From NCBI RefSeq assembly GCF_030816915.1, contig NZ_JAUSYN010000002.1, positions 5,903,501-5,967,500 on the forward strand: a stretch of 64,000 nt of DNA, in the 5' to 3' direction. Both the position numbers and the translations under genes were made by a program. Under the pieces are notes generated by a model that was not told where the DNA came from, did not search any database, and saw nothing but the letters and a program-made list of their open reading frames with translations. Position 1 is the stretch's first letter; each line of letters starts with the position of its first letter. The DNA comes from Streptomyces sp. B3I8. Lineage in GTDB: Bacteria; Actinomycetota; Actinomycetes; Streptomycetales; Streptomycetaceae. This document shows positions 31,971 through 40,090 of the stretch, in pieces.

Positions 31971-32726
31971 TTGCCTTTTTCCCTGCACCAGGGCGACGCC
32001 CTCAGCGTTCTCGCCGGCCTCCCGGACGGTTGCGTCGACTCCGTCATCACCGACCCGCCGTACAACTCCGGCGGGCGGACCGCGAAGGAGCGCACCACCC
32101 GCTCCGCGAAGCAGAAGTACACCTCCGGTGCCGCCCAGCACGCTCTGCCGGACTTCACCGGCGAGAACATGGACCAAAGGTCGTACGGGTTCTGGCTGAC
32201 GCAGATCATGACCGAAGCCCACCGCCTCACCCGCAGCGGCGGCACCGCGCTGCTGTTCACCGACTGGCGCCAGCTCCCCGTCACCACGGACGCGATCCAG
32301 GCGGCCGGATGGCTCTGGCGCGGAGTGTTGGCCTGGCACAAGCCGCAGGCCAGGCCGCAGAAGGGCCGGTTCACCCAGAACTGTGAATTCATCGTCTGGG
32401 CGTCCAAGGGAGCGATCGACGGCTCCCGCAACCCCGTCTACCTGCCCGGCCTCTACAGCGCGTCGCAGCCTTCGGGGGCGAAGCGTCAGCACATCACGCA
32501 GAAGCCCGTCGAGGTGATGCGCGAGCTGGTCAAGATCAGCCCCGAGGGCGGCACGGTTCTCGACTTCTGCGCCGGCTCCGGCTCCACGGGCGTCGCCGCC
32601 CTGCTGGAAGGCCGCGACTTCATCGGCGTGGAGAAAACCGAGCACTACGCGTCGATCGCGGCCGACCGGCTCACCGAGACGATCCGTGAAACGCTCACCC
32701 AGGACGACGTGGTTCTCACCGTCTGA
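31971..32726 (+). CDS. Orphan DNA N6-adenine/N4-cytosine methyltransferase
   Basis: Methylates an exocyclic amino group in DNA using S-adenosylmethionine. The 251-residue protein has the catalytic motif D-P-P-Y (28-31) before the SAM motif F-C-A-G-S-G-S-T-G (199-207), the beta-type order; T-Q-K-P-V-E-V-M precedes the SAM motif as expected. TTG at 31971 is chosen because AGGGG lies seven bases upstream and the fold starts at once; an ATG at 31872 would add a sequence without coding character. No nuclease partner is seen. As first gene of the right arm and opposite the transfer promoter, it could mark DNA or act in regulation. Confidence 0.9.
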   Translation: MPFSLHQGDALSVLAGLPDGCVDSVITDPPYNSGGRTAKERTTRSAKQKYTSGAAQHALPDFTGENMDQRSYGFWLTQIMTEAHRLTRSGGTALLFTDWRQLPVTTDAIQAAGWLWRGVLAWHKPQARPQKGRFTQNCEFIVWASKGAIDGSRNPVYLPGLYSASQPSGAKRQHITQKPVEVMRELVKISPEGGTVLDFCAGSGSTGVAALLEGRDFIGVEKTEHYASIAADRLTETIRETLTQDDVVLTV

Positions 32727-32877
32727 TCCGCTCCGCTGTATTTCGCTCCGGAGCCCCGCGCACCCTCCCAGTCTTTTCCGGATCCCGCCGGGACGTTCGT
32801 GCAACCCTCCGGCGGGTCCGTGCGCCGTGGATTCCGCCCACCTGCCATCTCGCGTCTCGTAGGAGGCCGTACTTTTC

Positions 32878-33528
32878 ATGCCCGAATCCATAGAACCCGC
32901 AGGCAGCGGGGAATTGGAGCCGGTTCGCGTCCCGGACCCGCAATTGGAGGGGATCGAGGCGAGCGTCCGACGGCTCATGGAGCAGTCGGCTCAGCAGGCC
33001 CAACAGCTCGACCATCTCGCGTCCTCGCCGGCGCCGGGCGGATCGCCGTTCGCGGCCTTCGGCATGCCGGGGTTCGGTGGGCCTGCTCCCGCCGCTCCGC
33101 CAGAGCCCCGCCCGATCCTGGAGCTGGACGGAGAGGAGCGCGAGGACGAACTCGACGCGCTCAGCGACTGGGTCGACGACTTCTTCCTCCCGGTCTACGG
33201 AGCGGAGGTCACCACCGCGGCGCCCTGGTGCCTGCAATGGCAGGAGCACGACGACGTCGTGGCCTGGCTCCACGCCCTGTGGCTCGCCTACCAGCAGCAC
33301 AAGGACTCCGAAGTCGGATTGAGCGGTCTGTTCGTGTGGCACCGGGACTTCCTCACCCACGCCGTTGCGGCGATCCGCGCGCCGGGTGGCCCGCTGTCGG
33401 CCTGCATGACATCTCCCGACCGGCCCGCGCACCGTCTTCTGCCCGGCCCGCCGCCGTCCGTACGGACGGAGACGGCGTCCACGGCGGAAGCCGCCGGCGC
33501 CGCCGAGCCGGACGAGCCGACGTCATGA
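32878..33528 (+). CDS. DUF4913-domain protein
   Basis: 216 residues. A disordered Pro/Gly N-terminus follows a short helix; the conserved part is about 95-185, with W-V-D-D-F-F-L-P-V-Y, W-C-L-Q-W-Q-E-H, A-L-W-L-A-Y-Q-Q-H and F-V-W-H-R-D-F-L. These are hallmarks of DUF4913, a family of unknown function frequent on actinobacterial plasmids and integrative elements. ATG at 32878. The stop overlaps the next ATG (ATGA), coupling it to the RelE-like gene. Confidence 0.85.
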   Translation: MPESIEPAGSGELEPVRVPDPQLEGIEASVRRLMEQSAQQAQQLDHLASSPAPGGSPFAAFGMPGFGGPAPAAPPEPRPILELDGEEREDELDALSDWVDDFFLPVYGAEVTTAAPWCLQWQEHDDVVAWLHALWLAYQQHKDSEVGLSGLFVWHRDFLTHAVAAIRAPGGPLSACMTSPDRPAHRLLPGPPPSVRTETASTAEAAGAAEPDEPTS

Positions 33529-34010
33529 ACGCGGGAGTGGGACAGCCCGCCTTCGGACTGAGCTTCGACCCCCGAGCGCTGACCGATCTCCTCCAGGCCC
33601 CCAGCGATATCCGCGACCTCACCCTCGCTTACCTGCAGGAAGTCGTGAACGCACAGCGCTTCGGACTGCGCCTCGACGGCGACCTGGAGGGCTATCGAAA
33701 GCTTTTCGTGGACTCCCGGAAGGACTGGCGCGTCGTCTACGGCGTCCGTCCGGCACCCGCGGAGTCCGCACATCAGAAGGAGATCCACGTCGTCGCCGTC
33801 CGGCCGCGCGCGGGCAACGACGTCTACGACGAGGTCGGCCGCCGCCTGGGGATGACCCGCCGGCCGCTGAGCGCCCGCACCCACGCGGCCCGCTCCCGTT
33901 CCCCGCAGCTGACCACCCGCACTCCCGCGCCCCGGTCCGGTCCGCCGCCCACCGCACTGCCGGGTCTGCCCCGTCCCGCACACAACCCCGCGCACCACCA
34001 CACCCGCTGA
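33525..34010 (+). CDS. RelE/ParE-like protein
   Basis: 161 residues. Residues about 15-110 suggest a RelE/ParE fold: helices with D-I-R-D-L-T-L-A-Y-L-Q-E-V-V, then strands in Y-R-K-L-F-V-D, W-R-V-V-Y-G-V-R and I-H-V-V-A-V-R-P-R, and a final G-N-D-V-Y-D-E-V helix. RelE-type proteins cleave mRNA or inhibit gyrase, but this one sits next to DUF4913 and no antitoxin was recognised, so it may be a domesticated, non-toxic version. The last 50 residues are a Pro/Arg tail. Confidence 0.6.
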   Translation: MNAGVGQPAFGLSFDPRALTDLLQAPSDIRDLTLAYLQEVVNAQRFGLRLDGDLEGYRKLFVDSRKDWRVVYGVRPAPAESAHQKEIHVVAVRPRAGNDVYDEVGRRLGMTRRPLSARTHAARSRSPQLTTRTPAPRSGPPPTALPGLPRPAHNPAHHHTR

Positions 34011-34027
34011 CGCACGGAGCGTCGCCT

Positions 34028-34726
34028 ATGCCCCCTGAACCCGCGCCGCTACCAGCCCGGCGTGCGGTGTCCCCGCTCGACCATCGCCTCGAAGCCGTGA
34101 CCGGCCACGACATTGACACCCTGTGGTCCTACCGCGACCGCGGCGTCCTCGACGAGCCCCACGCCCACCTGGTCGACCGGCACCGCGAACTGGCCAAGAC
34201 CCAGACCGGCGTCACCTTCTACCTCCGCCTCCTCCACCGCCTGTCCAGCGGCGAGTTCGACGTCGACGACGCCCTGTTCACCCGCATCGACCGCACCGTG
34301 GACCAGCTGGACGAGGCCAGAGACCAGCGTGACGCCGCTGCCCGGAAGGTCCTCGCCGCGCTGAAGCCGATCGAGGCCGCTGCCGCGGCCTCGACGCCCC
34401 GCGCGCAGCAGCTCTCGACGGACGACCAGGCCGCGCTGCTCGCCATCGCCGGCGGCGCCAAGCTCTACGAACACCTTCTAACCGGCCGGATGTCCGTGAC
34501 CGCGGCCTCCGGCACCCGCATTCCTCACGCCAAGCTCCAGCGGCTGGAGGATGCCGGCCTGGTCGTCCGGGACACCGGCCACCCCGTGCACGCCGGCCAG
34601 CCGGTCACCCTCACCGACACCGGACGGGCCGCACTGTTCGCCGCCCGGCGGACCCCCACGACCCAGCCATCCAAGCTCCCGGCCCGCCCCGGCGCGTCGC
34701 CGTCCACCCCGGCACAGCGGCGCTGA
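34028..34726 (+). CDS. Helical protein with C-terminal winged-helix-like region
   Basis: 232 residues. Residues 20-120 are helical (L-V-D-R-H-R-E-L-A-K-T; F-Y-L-R-L-L-H-R-L; D-Q-L-D-E-A-R-D-Q-R-D-A-A) and related in layout to three following small proteins. Residues about 135-205 look like a winged helix (A-L-L-A-I-A-G-G, H-A-K-L-Q-R-L-E-D-A-G-L-V, T-L-T-D-T-G-R-A-A-L). It could be a DNA-binding protein of the right arm. ATG at 34028. No named family. Confidence 0.7.
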   Translation: MPPEPAPLPARRAVSPLDHRLEAVTGHDIDTLWSYRDRGVLDEPHAHLVDRHRELAKTQTGVTFYLRLLHRLSSGEFDVDDALFTRIDRTVDQLDEARDQRDAAARKVLAALKPIEAAAAASTPRAQQLSTDDQAALLAIAGGAKLYEHLLTGRMSVTAASGTRIPHAKLQRLEDAGLVVRDTGHPVHAGQPVTLTDTGRAALFAARRTPTTQPSKLPARPGASPSTPAQRR

Positions 34727-34746
34727 ACTCCACCGAAAGGCCCTTG

Positions 34747-35490
34747 TTGCCTCCCACCGAACCGGCGTCCCGGAAGTCCATCCCCCAGGTCGACTTCGAG
34801 CTGGACGACTTCGACGCCGACGAGGAGATGTACCGCGACTTCTACCGCAAGGTCGCCGTCCGCGAGGACATGCTCGTCCCCCTCGCCGAACACCACACCC
34901 CCGACGGCGCGCACAGCTACTACGTCCTGTTCGACCGCACCGCCACCTGGGGACACCCCGGTATGCCGCAGGTCCTCGCCGTTCATCTGCAACGGGACCG
35001 TGAGCAGCGGACGTTCGCCTTCGAGCAGGCCCCCCTGCCGCTGCCCGCGATGGCGCAGTCCTGGCTCATCCACCGCGGCTGCCCGCACGACGCCATCGGC
35101 CTAAACCCCGAGTTCGGCCCGCAGCCGGCGGACGAGGCGACACGTGCACTGGAACGACGCCTCGCGGGCGACGGCGACCACTACGCCATGGGCTACTCCT
35201 ACACCTGCGACGACCCCGACGACATGGTGACCGTCGTGGCACTGCGCGCCCTGGACGAGCGAGCCCCTTCGCCGTTCCGCGTCATCGTCGAAGAGGTCGA
35301 CACCGGCGCCTGGACGCGCACGCTTCGAGAGGGCGGCTTCGCCACGGTCGAGGACGCCTTGCAGTGGTGCGACGACCGGATTGCCGGCGAGGCCGACTCT
35401 CTGCCACCGGTCCGCCTGGCAGCCGCCGGCAGCCGCTCAGTCGGTGTGGCGAAGTCCCCTGCTCCGCGCCCGCCCGGCCGGGCTCGCTGA
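34747..35490 (+). CDS. Hypothetical protein
   Basis: 247 residues. N-terminal acidic region (F-E-L-D-D-F-D-A-D-E-E-M-Y-R-D-F-Y), then beta-rich parts Y-Y-V-L-F-D-R-T-A-T-W and V-L-A-V-H-L-Q-R-D, a W-L-I-H-R-G-C-P motif, and Y-A-M-G-Y-S-Y. TTG at 34747 has AAAGG six bases upstream; TTG at 34744 is equally in frame. The codon pattern is typical of the arm. No family recognised; cytoplasmic by appearance. Confidence 0.7.
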   Translation: MPPTEPASRKSIPQVDFELDDFDADEEMYRDFYRKVAVREDMLVPLAEHHTPDGAHSYYVLFDRTATWGHPGMPQVLAVHLQRDREQRTFAFEQAPLPLPAMAQSWLIHRGCPHDAIGLNPEFGPQPADEATRALERRLAGDGDHYAMGYSYTCDDPDDMVTVVALRALDERAPSPFRVIVEEVDTGAWTRTLREGGFATVEDALQWCDDRIAGEADSLPPVRLAAAGSRSVGVAKSPAPRPPGRAR

Positions 35491-35497
35491 GCCCCGC

Positions 35498-35514
35498 CGC
35501 CGCCTACGGCGGCG
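35498..35514 (+). terminator. GC hairpin after the 34747-35490 gene
   Basis: CGCCGCC-TAC-GGCGGCG, a seven-base stem eight bases past a stop codon, with no T tract. It lies between that gene and the palindromic element at 35529, so it may separate two transcripts. Confidence 0.4.
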
Positions 35515-35528
35515 CAACATAGCCGACG

Positions 35529-35553
35529 ATCGCCGGTTAGCCAAACCGGCGAT
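35529..35553 (+). promoter_or_regulatory. Palindromic regulatory element, copy 2
   Basis: ATCGCCGGTT-AGCCA-AACCGGCGAT: two perfect 10-base arms. The core, centre, and flanks (ACATAGCCG upstream, CTCCGGAC downstream) repeat the element at 14448-14472 read in the direction of its gene. A possible -10, TATACA, lies about 12 bases downstream, which would place the palindrome over the -35 region. It is followed after 85 bases by the secreted SH3-like gene. Confidence 0.7.
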
Positions 35554-35637
35554 TCTCCGGACTCTTATACAGCCGCCGGGACAACACCCGCGGTGCCTTC
35601 CACGCAATCCCTATGCCTTCACGGAGGTTTCTTTCGC

Positions 35638-35985
35638 ATGCGCTCCACCCGAATTGCCATATCCGCAGCGATGCTCGGCGCGCTCGCGCTGCCGGTACTC
35701 TCCGCCACCACCGCCAACGCGGCACCCGCTGCCGTCTCCGCGGCCCCGGCGAGCAGCTGCTCGTCCAAGCCGCCGCTGCCGTACGCGGTGCACACCAAGG
35801 CTGTGACCATCCGGTCCAAGGCCAGCTCGAAGTCCACCGCGCTCGGCGTGCTCTACAGCAGCCACAAGTTCAGCGTGGCCAGGAAGAGCGGCAACTGGCT
35901 CTACATCACGGACAAGACGACCGGCGTCAAGGGCTGGGTCTCCGGCACGTACGTCTACCGCGACGTCCGAATGTGCCTCGACTGA
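35638..35985 (+). CDS. Secreted SH3-like protein
   Basis: 115 residues. A typical Sec signal peptide (R-S-T-R-I-A-I-S-A-A-M-L-G-A-L-A-L) ends at A-N-A-A. The mature part (about 40-115) is an SH3_3-type bacterial fold: V-T-I-R-S-K-A-S-S-K-S-T-A-L-G-V-L-Y, then W-L-Y-I-T-D and G-W-V-S-G-T-Y-V-Y. Such domains bind cell wall or mediate protein contacts. Two Cys (N-terminal C-S-S and C-terminal M-C-L-D) may pair. ATG at 35638 follows ACGGAGG. The palindrome at 35529 precedes it, suggesting separate regulation. Confidence 0.82.
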   Translation: MRSTRIAISAAMLGALALPVLSATTANAAPAAVSAAPASSCSSKPPLPYAVHTKAVTIRSKASSKSTALGVLYSSHKFSVARKSGNWLYITDKTTGVKGWVSGTYVYRDVRMCLD

Positions 35986-36084
35986 CAGGCCCCAATAGGC
36001 GGCCCGAAAGCAGTTGAGTCGCCGAGCACGGCTGCCTCTCGTATTCCTCCAGGCATCGGCCTTTCCAGAACAGGAGTTCCCCTT

Positions 36085-36567
36085 TTGTCCGACGGCATAT
36101 TCGATGACGCTGAGGATGTCGTCGGCGTGCTCACCGAACGGATCGAAGCGCGCTTCGGCATGGACATGGACCAGTTGAAGGCCGCGGTCACCGCCGCGCC
36201 GCTGGCGAATCCTGACGCCACCGATGTCGTCAAGTGGCACGGCCTCCTCGTCGAGGCCCAATCCGTGCTCGACCACGCGGAGGACGACCTCCTCGCCGCG
36301 CTGGAAACCCAACCCAGCGAGGTCGACGACCCGACGATGGGTCTCGCCCACCGCGTGAACGCGGCCGTCACTGCCCGCGACGGCCGGGCCCTGGTCGTCC
36401 GGTGGCTCCTCGACCCGGACGCTCCGGGTAAGAAGGACCTCGCCGCCGAACGGCTCGCCCGCCTTCGCCCTCGAACTGGTCCGGCGGTGCAGACCAGCGC
36501 TCCTCACCGACCCGCGGGTACACCCGTGCCGGCGACGGCGGGGCGGGCGGGAAGGGCTGTTCGATGA
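36085..36567 (+). CDS. Small helical protein, right-arm paralogue family
   Basis: 160 residues from TTG 36085 after AGGAG. Helices: F-G-M-D-M-D-Q-L-K-A-A-V, W-H-G-L-L-V-E-A-Q-S-V-L-D-H-A-E-D-D-L-L-A-A-L, and R-D-G-R-A-L-V-V-R-W-L-L. The arrangement (short N-terminal helix, long antiparallel helices, R-D-x-R near the end) is shared with the proteins at 34028, 36564 and 37017. Function unknown. The stop overlaps the next ATG (ATGA). Confidence 0.68.
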   Translation: MSDGIFDDAEDVVGVLTERIEARFGMDMDQLKAAVTAAPLANPDATDVVKWHGLLVEAQSVLDHAEDDLLAALETQPSEVDDPTMGLAHRVNAAVTARDGRALVVRWLLDPDAPGKKDLAAERLARLRPRTGPAVQTSAPHRPAGTPVPATAGRAGRAVR

Positions 36568-37007
36568 GCCCGGTCAAGGCCAGCACTATGGACGCCGACC
36601 TGCAGAAGGTCTTCGGCGGTACGGTTCCTGATCTGCACGAGGCAGCTGTCGGCCACGATGCCTCTCCGGCCCTCGCCCGTGCCCTGGAATTGCGTTCGTT
36701 CCTGGCTCTGACCGAGGAGCAGGTGGCCCTTGTTCGCGATCGCGTGCACGCGGACATGGACCCGGACCGCGACATGGGCGAGCTGTCGGCGGACAAGCTC
36801 CGCTTCGACGCGCAGTGGCTGGAGGCAGCGCTCGATGCCCGCGACGGTTACCGCGCGGCCCTCGGCGAACTGCTACGCACGATGCCCCCGCCCGACCAGC
36901 AGGCCCGGCCCGTCCGCATGAAGCAGCTCAAGGCCACCGCCACCCTGCCTCCGTCTGCCGCCCCGGCACCACCGCGTGCCGGGGCGGCGCGGGCCCGCCG
37001 ACCCTGA
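36564..37007 (+). CDS. Small helical protein, right-arm paralogue family
   Basis: 147 residues. V-F-G-G-T-V-P-D-L-H-E-A-A, then A-R-A-L-E-L-R-S-F-L-A-L-T, D-A-Q-W-L-E-A-A-L-D-A-R-D-G-Y-R-A-A-L-G-E-L-L. The same helix order as its neighbours, with a basic Pro/Ala/Arg tail. The ATG overlaps the preceding stop (ATGA). No known domain. Confidence 0.68.
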   Translation: MSPVKASTMDADLQKVFGGTVPDLHEAAVGHDASPALARALELRSFLALTEEQVALVRDRVHADMDPDRDMGELSADKLRFDAQWLEAALDARDGYRAALGELLRTMPPPDQQARPVRMKQLKATATLPPSAAPAPPRAGAARARRP

Positions 37008-37016
37008 AAGCCCCGC

Positions 37017-37427
37017 TTGCCCCTCACGTCCACCGAGATTGCCGGACGGATCGAGGACCTGTACGGCGCACCGCTCGCCGACCTCACCGCCTACGCCGAG
37101 GGCCAGCCGCCCGGCATGCTCTCCGCCCTGCTCGGCATGCACCACGACCTCGCGCTCGCCGAGCGCAGCATCGACTTCCACCGCGACCACCTCGCCCGGC
37201 TCATCCTCCCCGAGCGGCAGATCGGTCGGCACGAGGTCGCCCACCTTCTCGACGGTGCGCGACGGCTCGCCGAAGCCGTCGCCGTCCGCGACGTCCAGGC
37301 CAAGTCGGTCGCCGCCGTCCTGCAAAGCCTCGCCCGTGCCCCGGCCCCAGCGCCGTCCCCGCCGGCACCGTCACCGCCGCTACCGGCTCCGCCCATCCCG
37401 GTGCAGAGCCCGGCGCACAGCCGCTGA
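37017..37427 (+). CDS. Small helical protein, right-arm paralogue family
   Basis: 136 residues from TTG 37017. D-L-Y-G-A-P-L-A-D-L-T-A-Y, L-S-A-L-L-G-M-H-H-D-L-A-L-A-E-R-S-I-D-F-H, then H-L-L-D-G-A-R-R-L-A-E-A-V-A-V-R-D. Helical, then a Pro-rich tail. The third consecutive member of the group that starts with 34028. The SD is weak (GAAAG). Confidence 0.66.
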   Translation: MPLTSTEIAGRIEDLYGAPLADLTAYAEGQPPGMLSALLGMHHDLALAERSIDFHRDHLARLILPERQIGRHEVAHLLDGARRLAEAVAVRDVQAKSVAAVLQSLARAPAPAPSPPAPSPPLPAPPIPVQSPAHSR

Positions 37428-37468
37428 CCGCAGGCAGTTCCCCCCTCATCCACCCAGGAGTTCCTCCC

Positions 37469-38311
37469 TTGGCCATCACCGCTCTGCCACCTGACACCGA
37501 CATCGACATCGCCCGGGTCACCGAAGTCCTCGCCATGATCACCCCACGCTGGAACGTGAGGATCTTGCTGGCACTCTCCGGCCCGCCACTGCGCTATAGC
37601 GAGTTGGCGGCCAAGGTGTCCTGGCTGCAGAACGGCCAGCTCCACCCCAAGCTCCAGTCGCTGTGCAACGCCGGTCTCGTCGAGCGCACCGAACACACCG
37701 CACGCCACGTGACCTACGGCCACACCGAGCGTGGTGCTGCCCTGCTGCCGGTCCTGCCGATGATCGTCACCTGGGCCGAAGAACATCTGGAAACGGCGGA
37801 CTGCCCGCTGCCCGCGATCGAGCAGATCGAGGACAGCCTCACCCTGCTCACCCGGCGGCACGCCGCTGCCATCCTGTGGGTACTGAAGTCGCGCAAGGAG
37901 GTCAGCGGCCGGGCGCTGGCCCGGATCGTGATGCCCAACAGCGACTGGACCAACGTGTACCCGCCGCTGCGGCAGCTCGTGGCCGACGGCCTGGTCGACA
38001 CCGAAGGCGCCGGCCAGCCGTACCGGCTGTCCGCTGCAGGCGACGGCCTGGGCCCAGTTCTCGGCGCCTTGTCCGCGTGGTCCGCCGGGCAGCCCCTCGA
38101 CCAGGCGGCCCACCACCCGGTCTGGGGGCACCCGCTGGCGAAGCCCGCGTCGAGGCCGTGGGTCAGCAGCCAGTCCCGCCCGGAGCCCGCGGCGATATCC
38201 CCAACCCGGACAGGCGAATCCGCTCCGGCCTGGCAGAACCGCGATCTCTTCTCCCATGCCACGACCGCCCGCCCGAAGGCGGCCGTCCCGGCGGGAGGCC
38301 CGCGCCGATGA
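37469..38311 (+). CDS. Tandem HxlR-type winged-helix regulator
   Basis: 280 residues with two HxlR-like winged helices. First (about 10-95): V-L-A-M-I-T-P-R-W-N-V-R-I-L-L-A-L, R-Y-S-E-L-A-A-K-V, L-H-P-K-L-Q-S-L-C-N-A-G-L-V-E-R. Second (about 125-200): L-T-R-R-H-A-A-A-I-L-W-V-L, then Y-P-P-L-R-Q-L-V-A-D-G-L-V. Ordinary HxlR proteins are dimers of about 110 residues; a tandem copy is effectively a fused dimer. It probably regulates the following transporter and could be the factor for the palindromes, which is speculation. TTG at 37469 is eight bases after AGGAG. Confidence 0.8.
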   Translation: MAITALPPDTDIDIARVTEVLAMITPRWNVRILLALSGPPLRYSELAAKVSWLQNGQLHPKLQSLCNAGLVERTEHTARHVTYGHTERGAALLPVLPMIVTWAEEHLETADCPLPAIEQIEDSLTLLTRRHAAAILWVLKSRKEVSGRALARIVMPNSDWTNVYPPLRQLVADGLVDTEGAGQPYRLSAAGDGLGPVLGALSAWSAGQPLDQAAHHPVWGHPLAKPASRPWVSSQSRPEPAAISPTRTGESAPAWQNRDLFSHATTARPKAAVPAGGPRR

Positions 38312-38826
38312 CCACCCTCTTCACCACCGCCGAAGTACGCAATGCGGTCGATCTACTGGCCTCTCGCTCCTTGATTCGCCTGGTCACCGAGATCGACGAC
38401 AACGGGGCGATACCGCCACGACGCTTGGCCGACACCCTCGCCGACCTCTCCACCCATCAACTGCGGCACGCGACCGAAACAGCCCGCGCTCGCGGCCTCG
38501 TCCGGACCGCGCCCGGCACCGGCCTGGAACTCACAGACGCTGGGTCGGAGTTGGCCGACCTGTACGACACGGCTGCGCGCTGGTCGAGACGCCACGCCTC
38601 CCCGTCACCGGTCTGCGAGTTCAGCAACCGCGTCCACCACGTCCTCGACCTGCTGACGCCCTCGCTCGCGACCGAGGGCGCCGACAGCCTCGCACGGTTG
38701 TCCGCCCGGGGCCTACCCGGCGCGGAGGCCGAGGAAGACCTGGCCCGGCTCTGTGCCCTCCTGCTCCAGTGGCTGGCCGCGAACCCGCAGGTCACCGCCC
38801 TTTCCGATCCCGAGCCGGTCGCGTGA
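38308..38826 (+). CDS. Regulator-like partner of the HxlR protein
   Basis: 172 residues. Residues about 5-75 have a winged-helix pattern (A-V-D-L-L-A-S-R-S-L-I-R-L-V, L-S-T-H-Q-L-R-H-A-T-E-T-A-R-A-R-G-L-V, L-E-L-T-D-A-G-S-E-L). The C-terminus is helical. It overlaps the regulator upstream (ATGA) and the transporter downstream (GTGA), so all three are translated together. Probably a second transcription factor, perhaps a heteromeric partner. Confidence 0.68.
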   Translation: MTTLFTTAEVRNAVDLLASRSLIRLVTEIDDNGAIPPRRLADTLADLSTHQLRHATETARARGLVRTAPGTGLELTDAGSELADLYDTAARWSRRHASPSPVCEFSNRVHHVLDLLTPSLATEGADSLARLSARGLPGAEAEEDLARLCALLLQWLAANPQVTALSDPEPVA

Positions 38827-40058
38827 GCGTAGCGGTCACACCCCGGCACGCGCGCCACTCCGCCGGGCTGATGCGCAGCATCTACCTGCCGCGCACGGCG
38901 GACGCCCTCGCGTTCGCGATGTCCACCTACGGCATCCCATTGCTGGTCCTGGCCACCACGCGCTCCGCCGCGCTGACGGGCGCCGCGTTCGCCCTGGAGT
39001 GGATCCCGCGCCTGGCGGCGTTCGGGTGGGCCGGATCGGTCGTCGACCGGCGCGGGGCATCCGTGGTCTTCCACCTCGCCTCCCTGGGACGCGCTTTGGT
39101 TCTCGCCGTCGGCGCGGTCCTTCTCCATCTCCACCCGTCCGGCGCCGTGGCGAGCGTGACCGTGATGGTGCTCGCGGCGGCCACCGGCGTGCTCACCGAG
39201 TGCAGTTACATCGCGGCCGAGACCGCGGGCGCCGCCGCCGGCCGCCGGGCAGGTGCACGCGCTCACCGTGTCCAGGCGGTGCTGCTCGGTATCGACCAGA
39301 CCGCGACGCTGGCCGGCCCGGCGCTCGCCGGGCTGCTCCTGCTCGCCGGGCCGCCGCCGATGCTCGCGGTGATCACCGTGCTTTCGCTGCTTGCCGCGCT
39401 GCTCGCTCTGCGCACACCCCCCTCGCCAGTCGCCCCGGCCCGCGCGCCGAAGGGGCGGCCCGGCGCCGGCCTCCTCACCGGGTGGCACACCATCCGCTCG
39501 CTGCCCGCACTCGGTTGGCTCGTGGCCGGACTGACTCTGTCCAACCTGGCCACCGGGCTCCTCCAGGCGGCCGGTCCGGTGATCGTCGTCGCGCACTTCG
39601 GGCGGTCCACCACTGCCGTCGGCCTGGTCTGGTCCGCAGCCGCCGGCGCAACACTCCTCAGCGTCACGCTCTGCCGGTTCGCACTGGACCGCCTGGGCCT
39701 GTGGCCGGTCGGCGCCACCTGCGCAGCCCTCGCCTCGCTCGTCTGTCTCGCCGCCGCCCAGGCCCCCGACTACCTGTGCTACCTGGTCCTGGTCGCGGTC
39801 CTCATGGCGGCAGACGGCGGCATGACGGTGGTCCTGCGCACCCTGCGCTCCCGCCTGATCCCCCCAGAGAAGTTCGGCAGCACCCTGTCGGCGACCATCC
39901 TCATCCTCCTGCTGCCCTTCCCCGTCGCCGGCGTACTCACCGCGCTTACCCCGCCCGACGAACTAGGCCACGTCATCACCGCCTGCGCCGCCCTGCAGGC
40001 CCTCGGCCTCTTCTGCGCCTTCGCCCGCCTGCGCACCGATCCCGCCCTGCGCACCTGA
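38823..40058 (+). CDS. MFS transporter
   Basis: 411 residues with about 12 membrane helices in two sets of six. After helix 2, W-A-G-S-V-V-D-R-R-G fits the MFS A motif (G-xxx-D-R-x-G). The loop around 200-215 is cytoplasmic, basic and Pro-rich. Probably a proton-driven exporter of a small molecule; the substrate cannot be predicted. GTG at 38823 overlaps the preceding stop (GTGA). Together with the two regulators it makes a self-regulated efflux unit. Confidence 0.85.
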   Translation: MSVAVTPRHARHSAGLMRSIYLPRTADALAFAMSTYGIPLLVLATTRSAALTGAAFALEWIPRLAAFGWAGSVVDRRGASVVFHLASLGRALVLAVGAVLLHLHPSGAVASVTVMVLAAATGVLTECSYIAAETAGAAAGRRAGARAHRVQAVLLGIDQTATLAGPALAGLLLLAGPPPMLAVITVLSLLAALLALRTPPSPVAPARAPKGRPGAGLLTGWHTIRSLPALGWLVAGLTLSNLATGLLQAAGPVIVVAHFGRSTTAVGLVWSAAAGATLLSVTLCRFALDRLGLWPVGATCAALASLVCLAAAQAPDYLCYLVLVAVLMAADGGMTVVLRTLRSRLIPPEKFGSTLSATILILLLPFPVAGVLTALTPPDELGHVITACAALQALGLFCAFARLRTDPALRT

Positions 40059-40090
40059 CCCTGCTGCGCCCCCAGCCTGTGGAGAACCTC

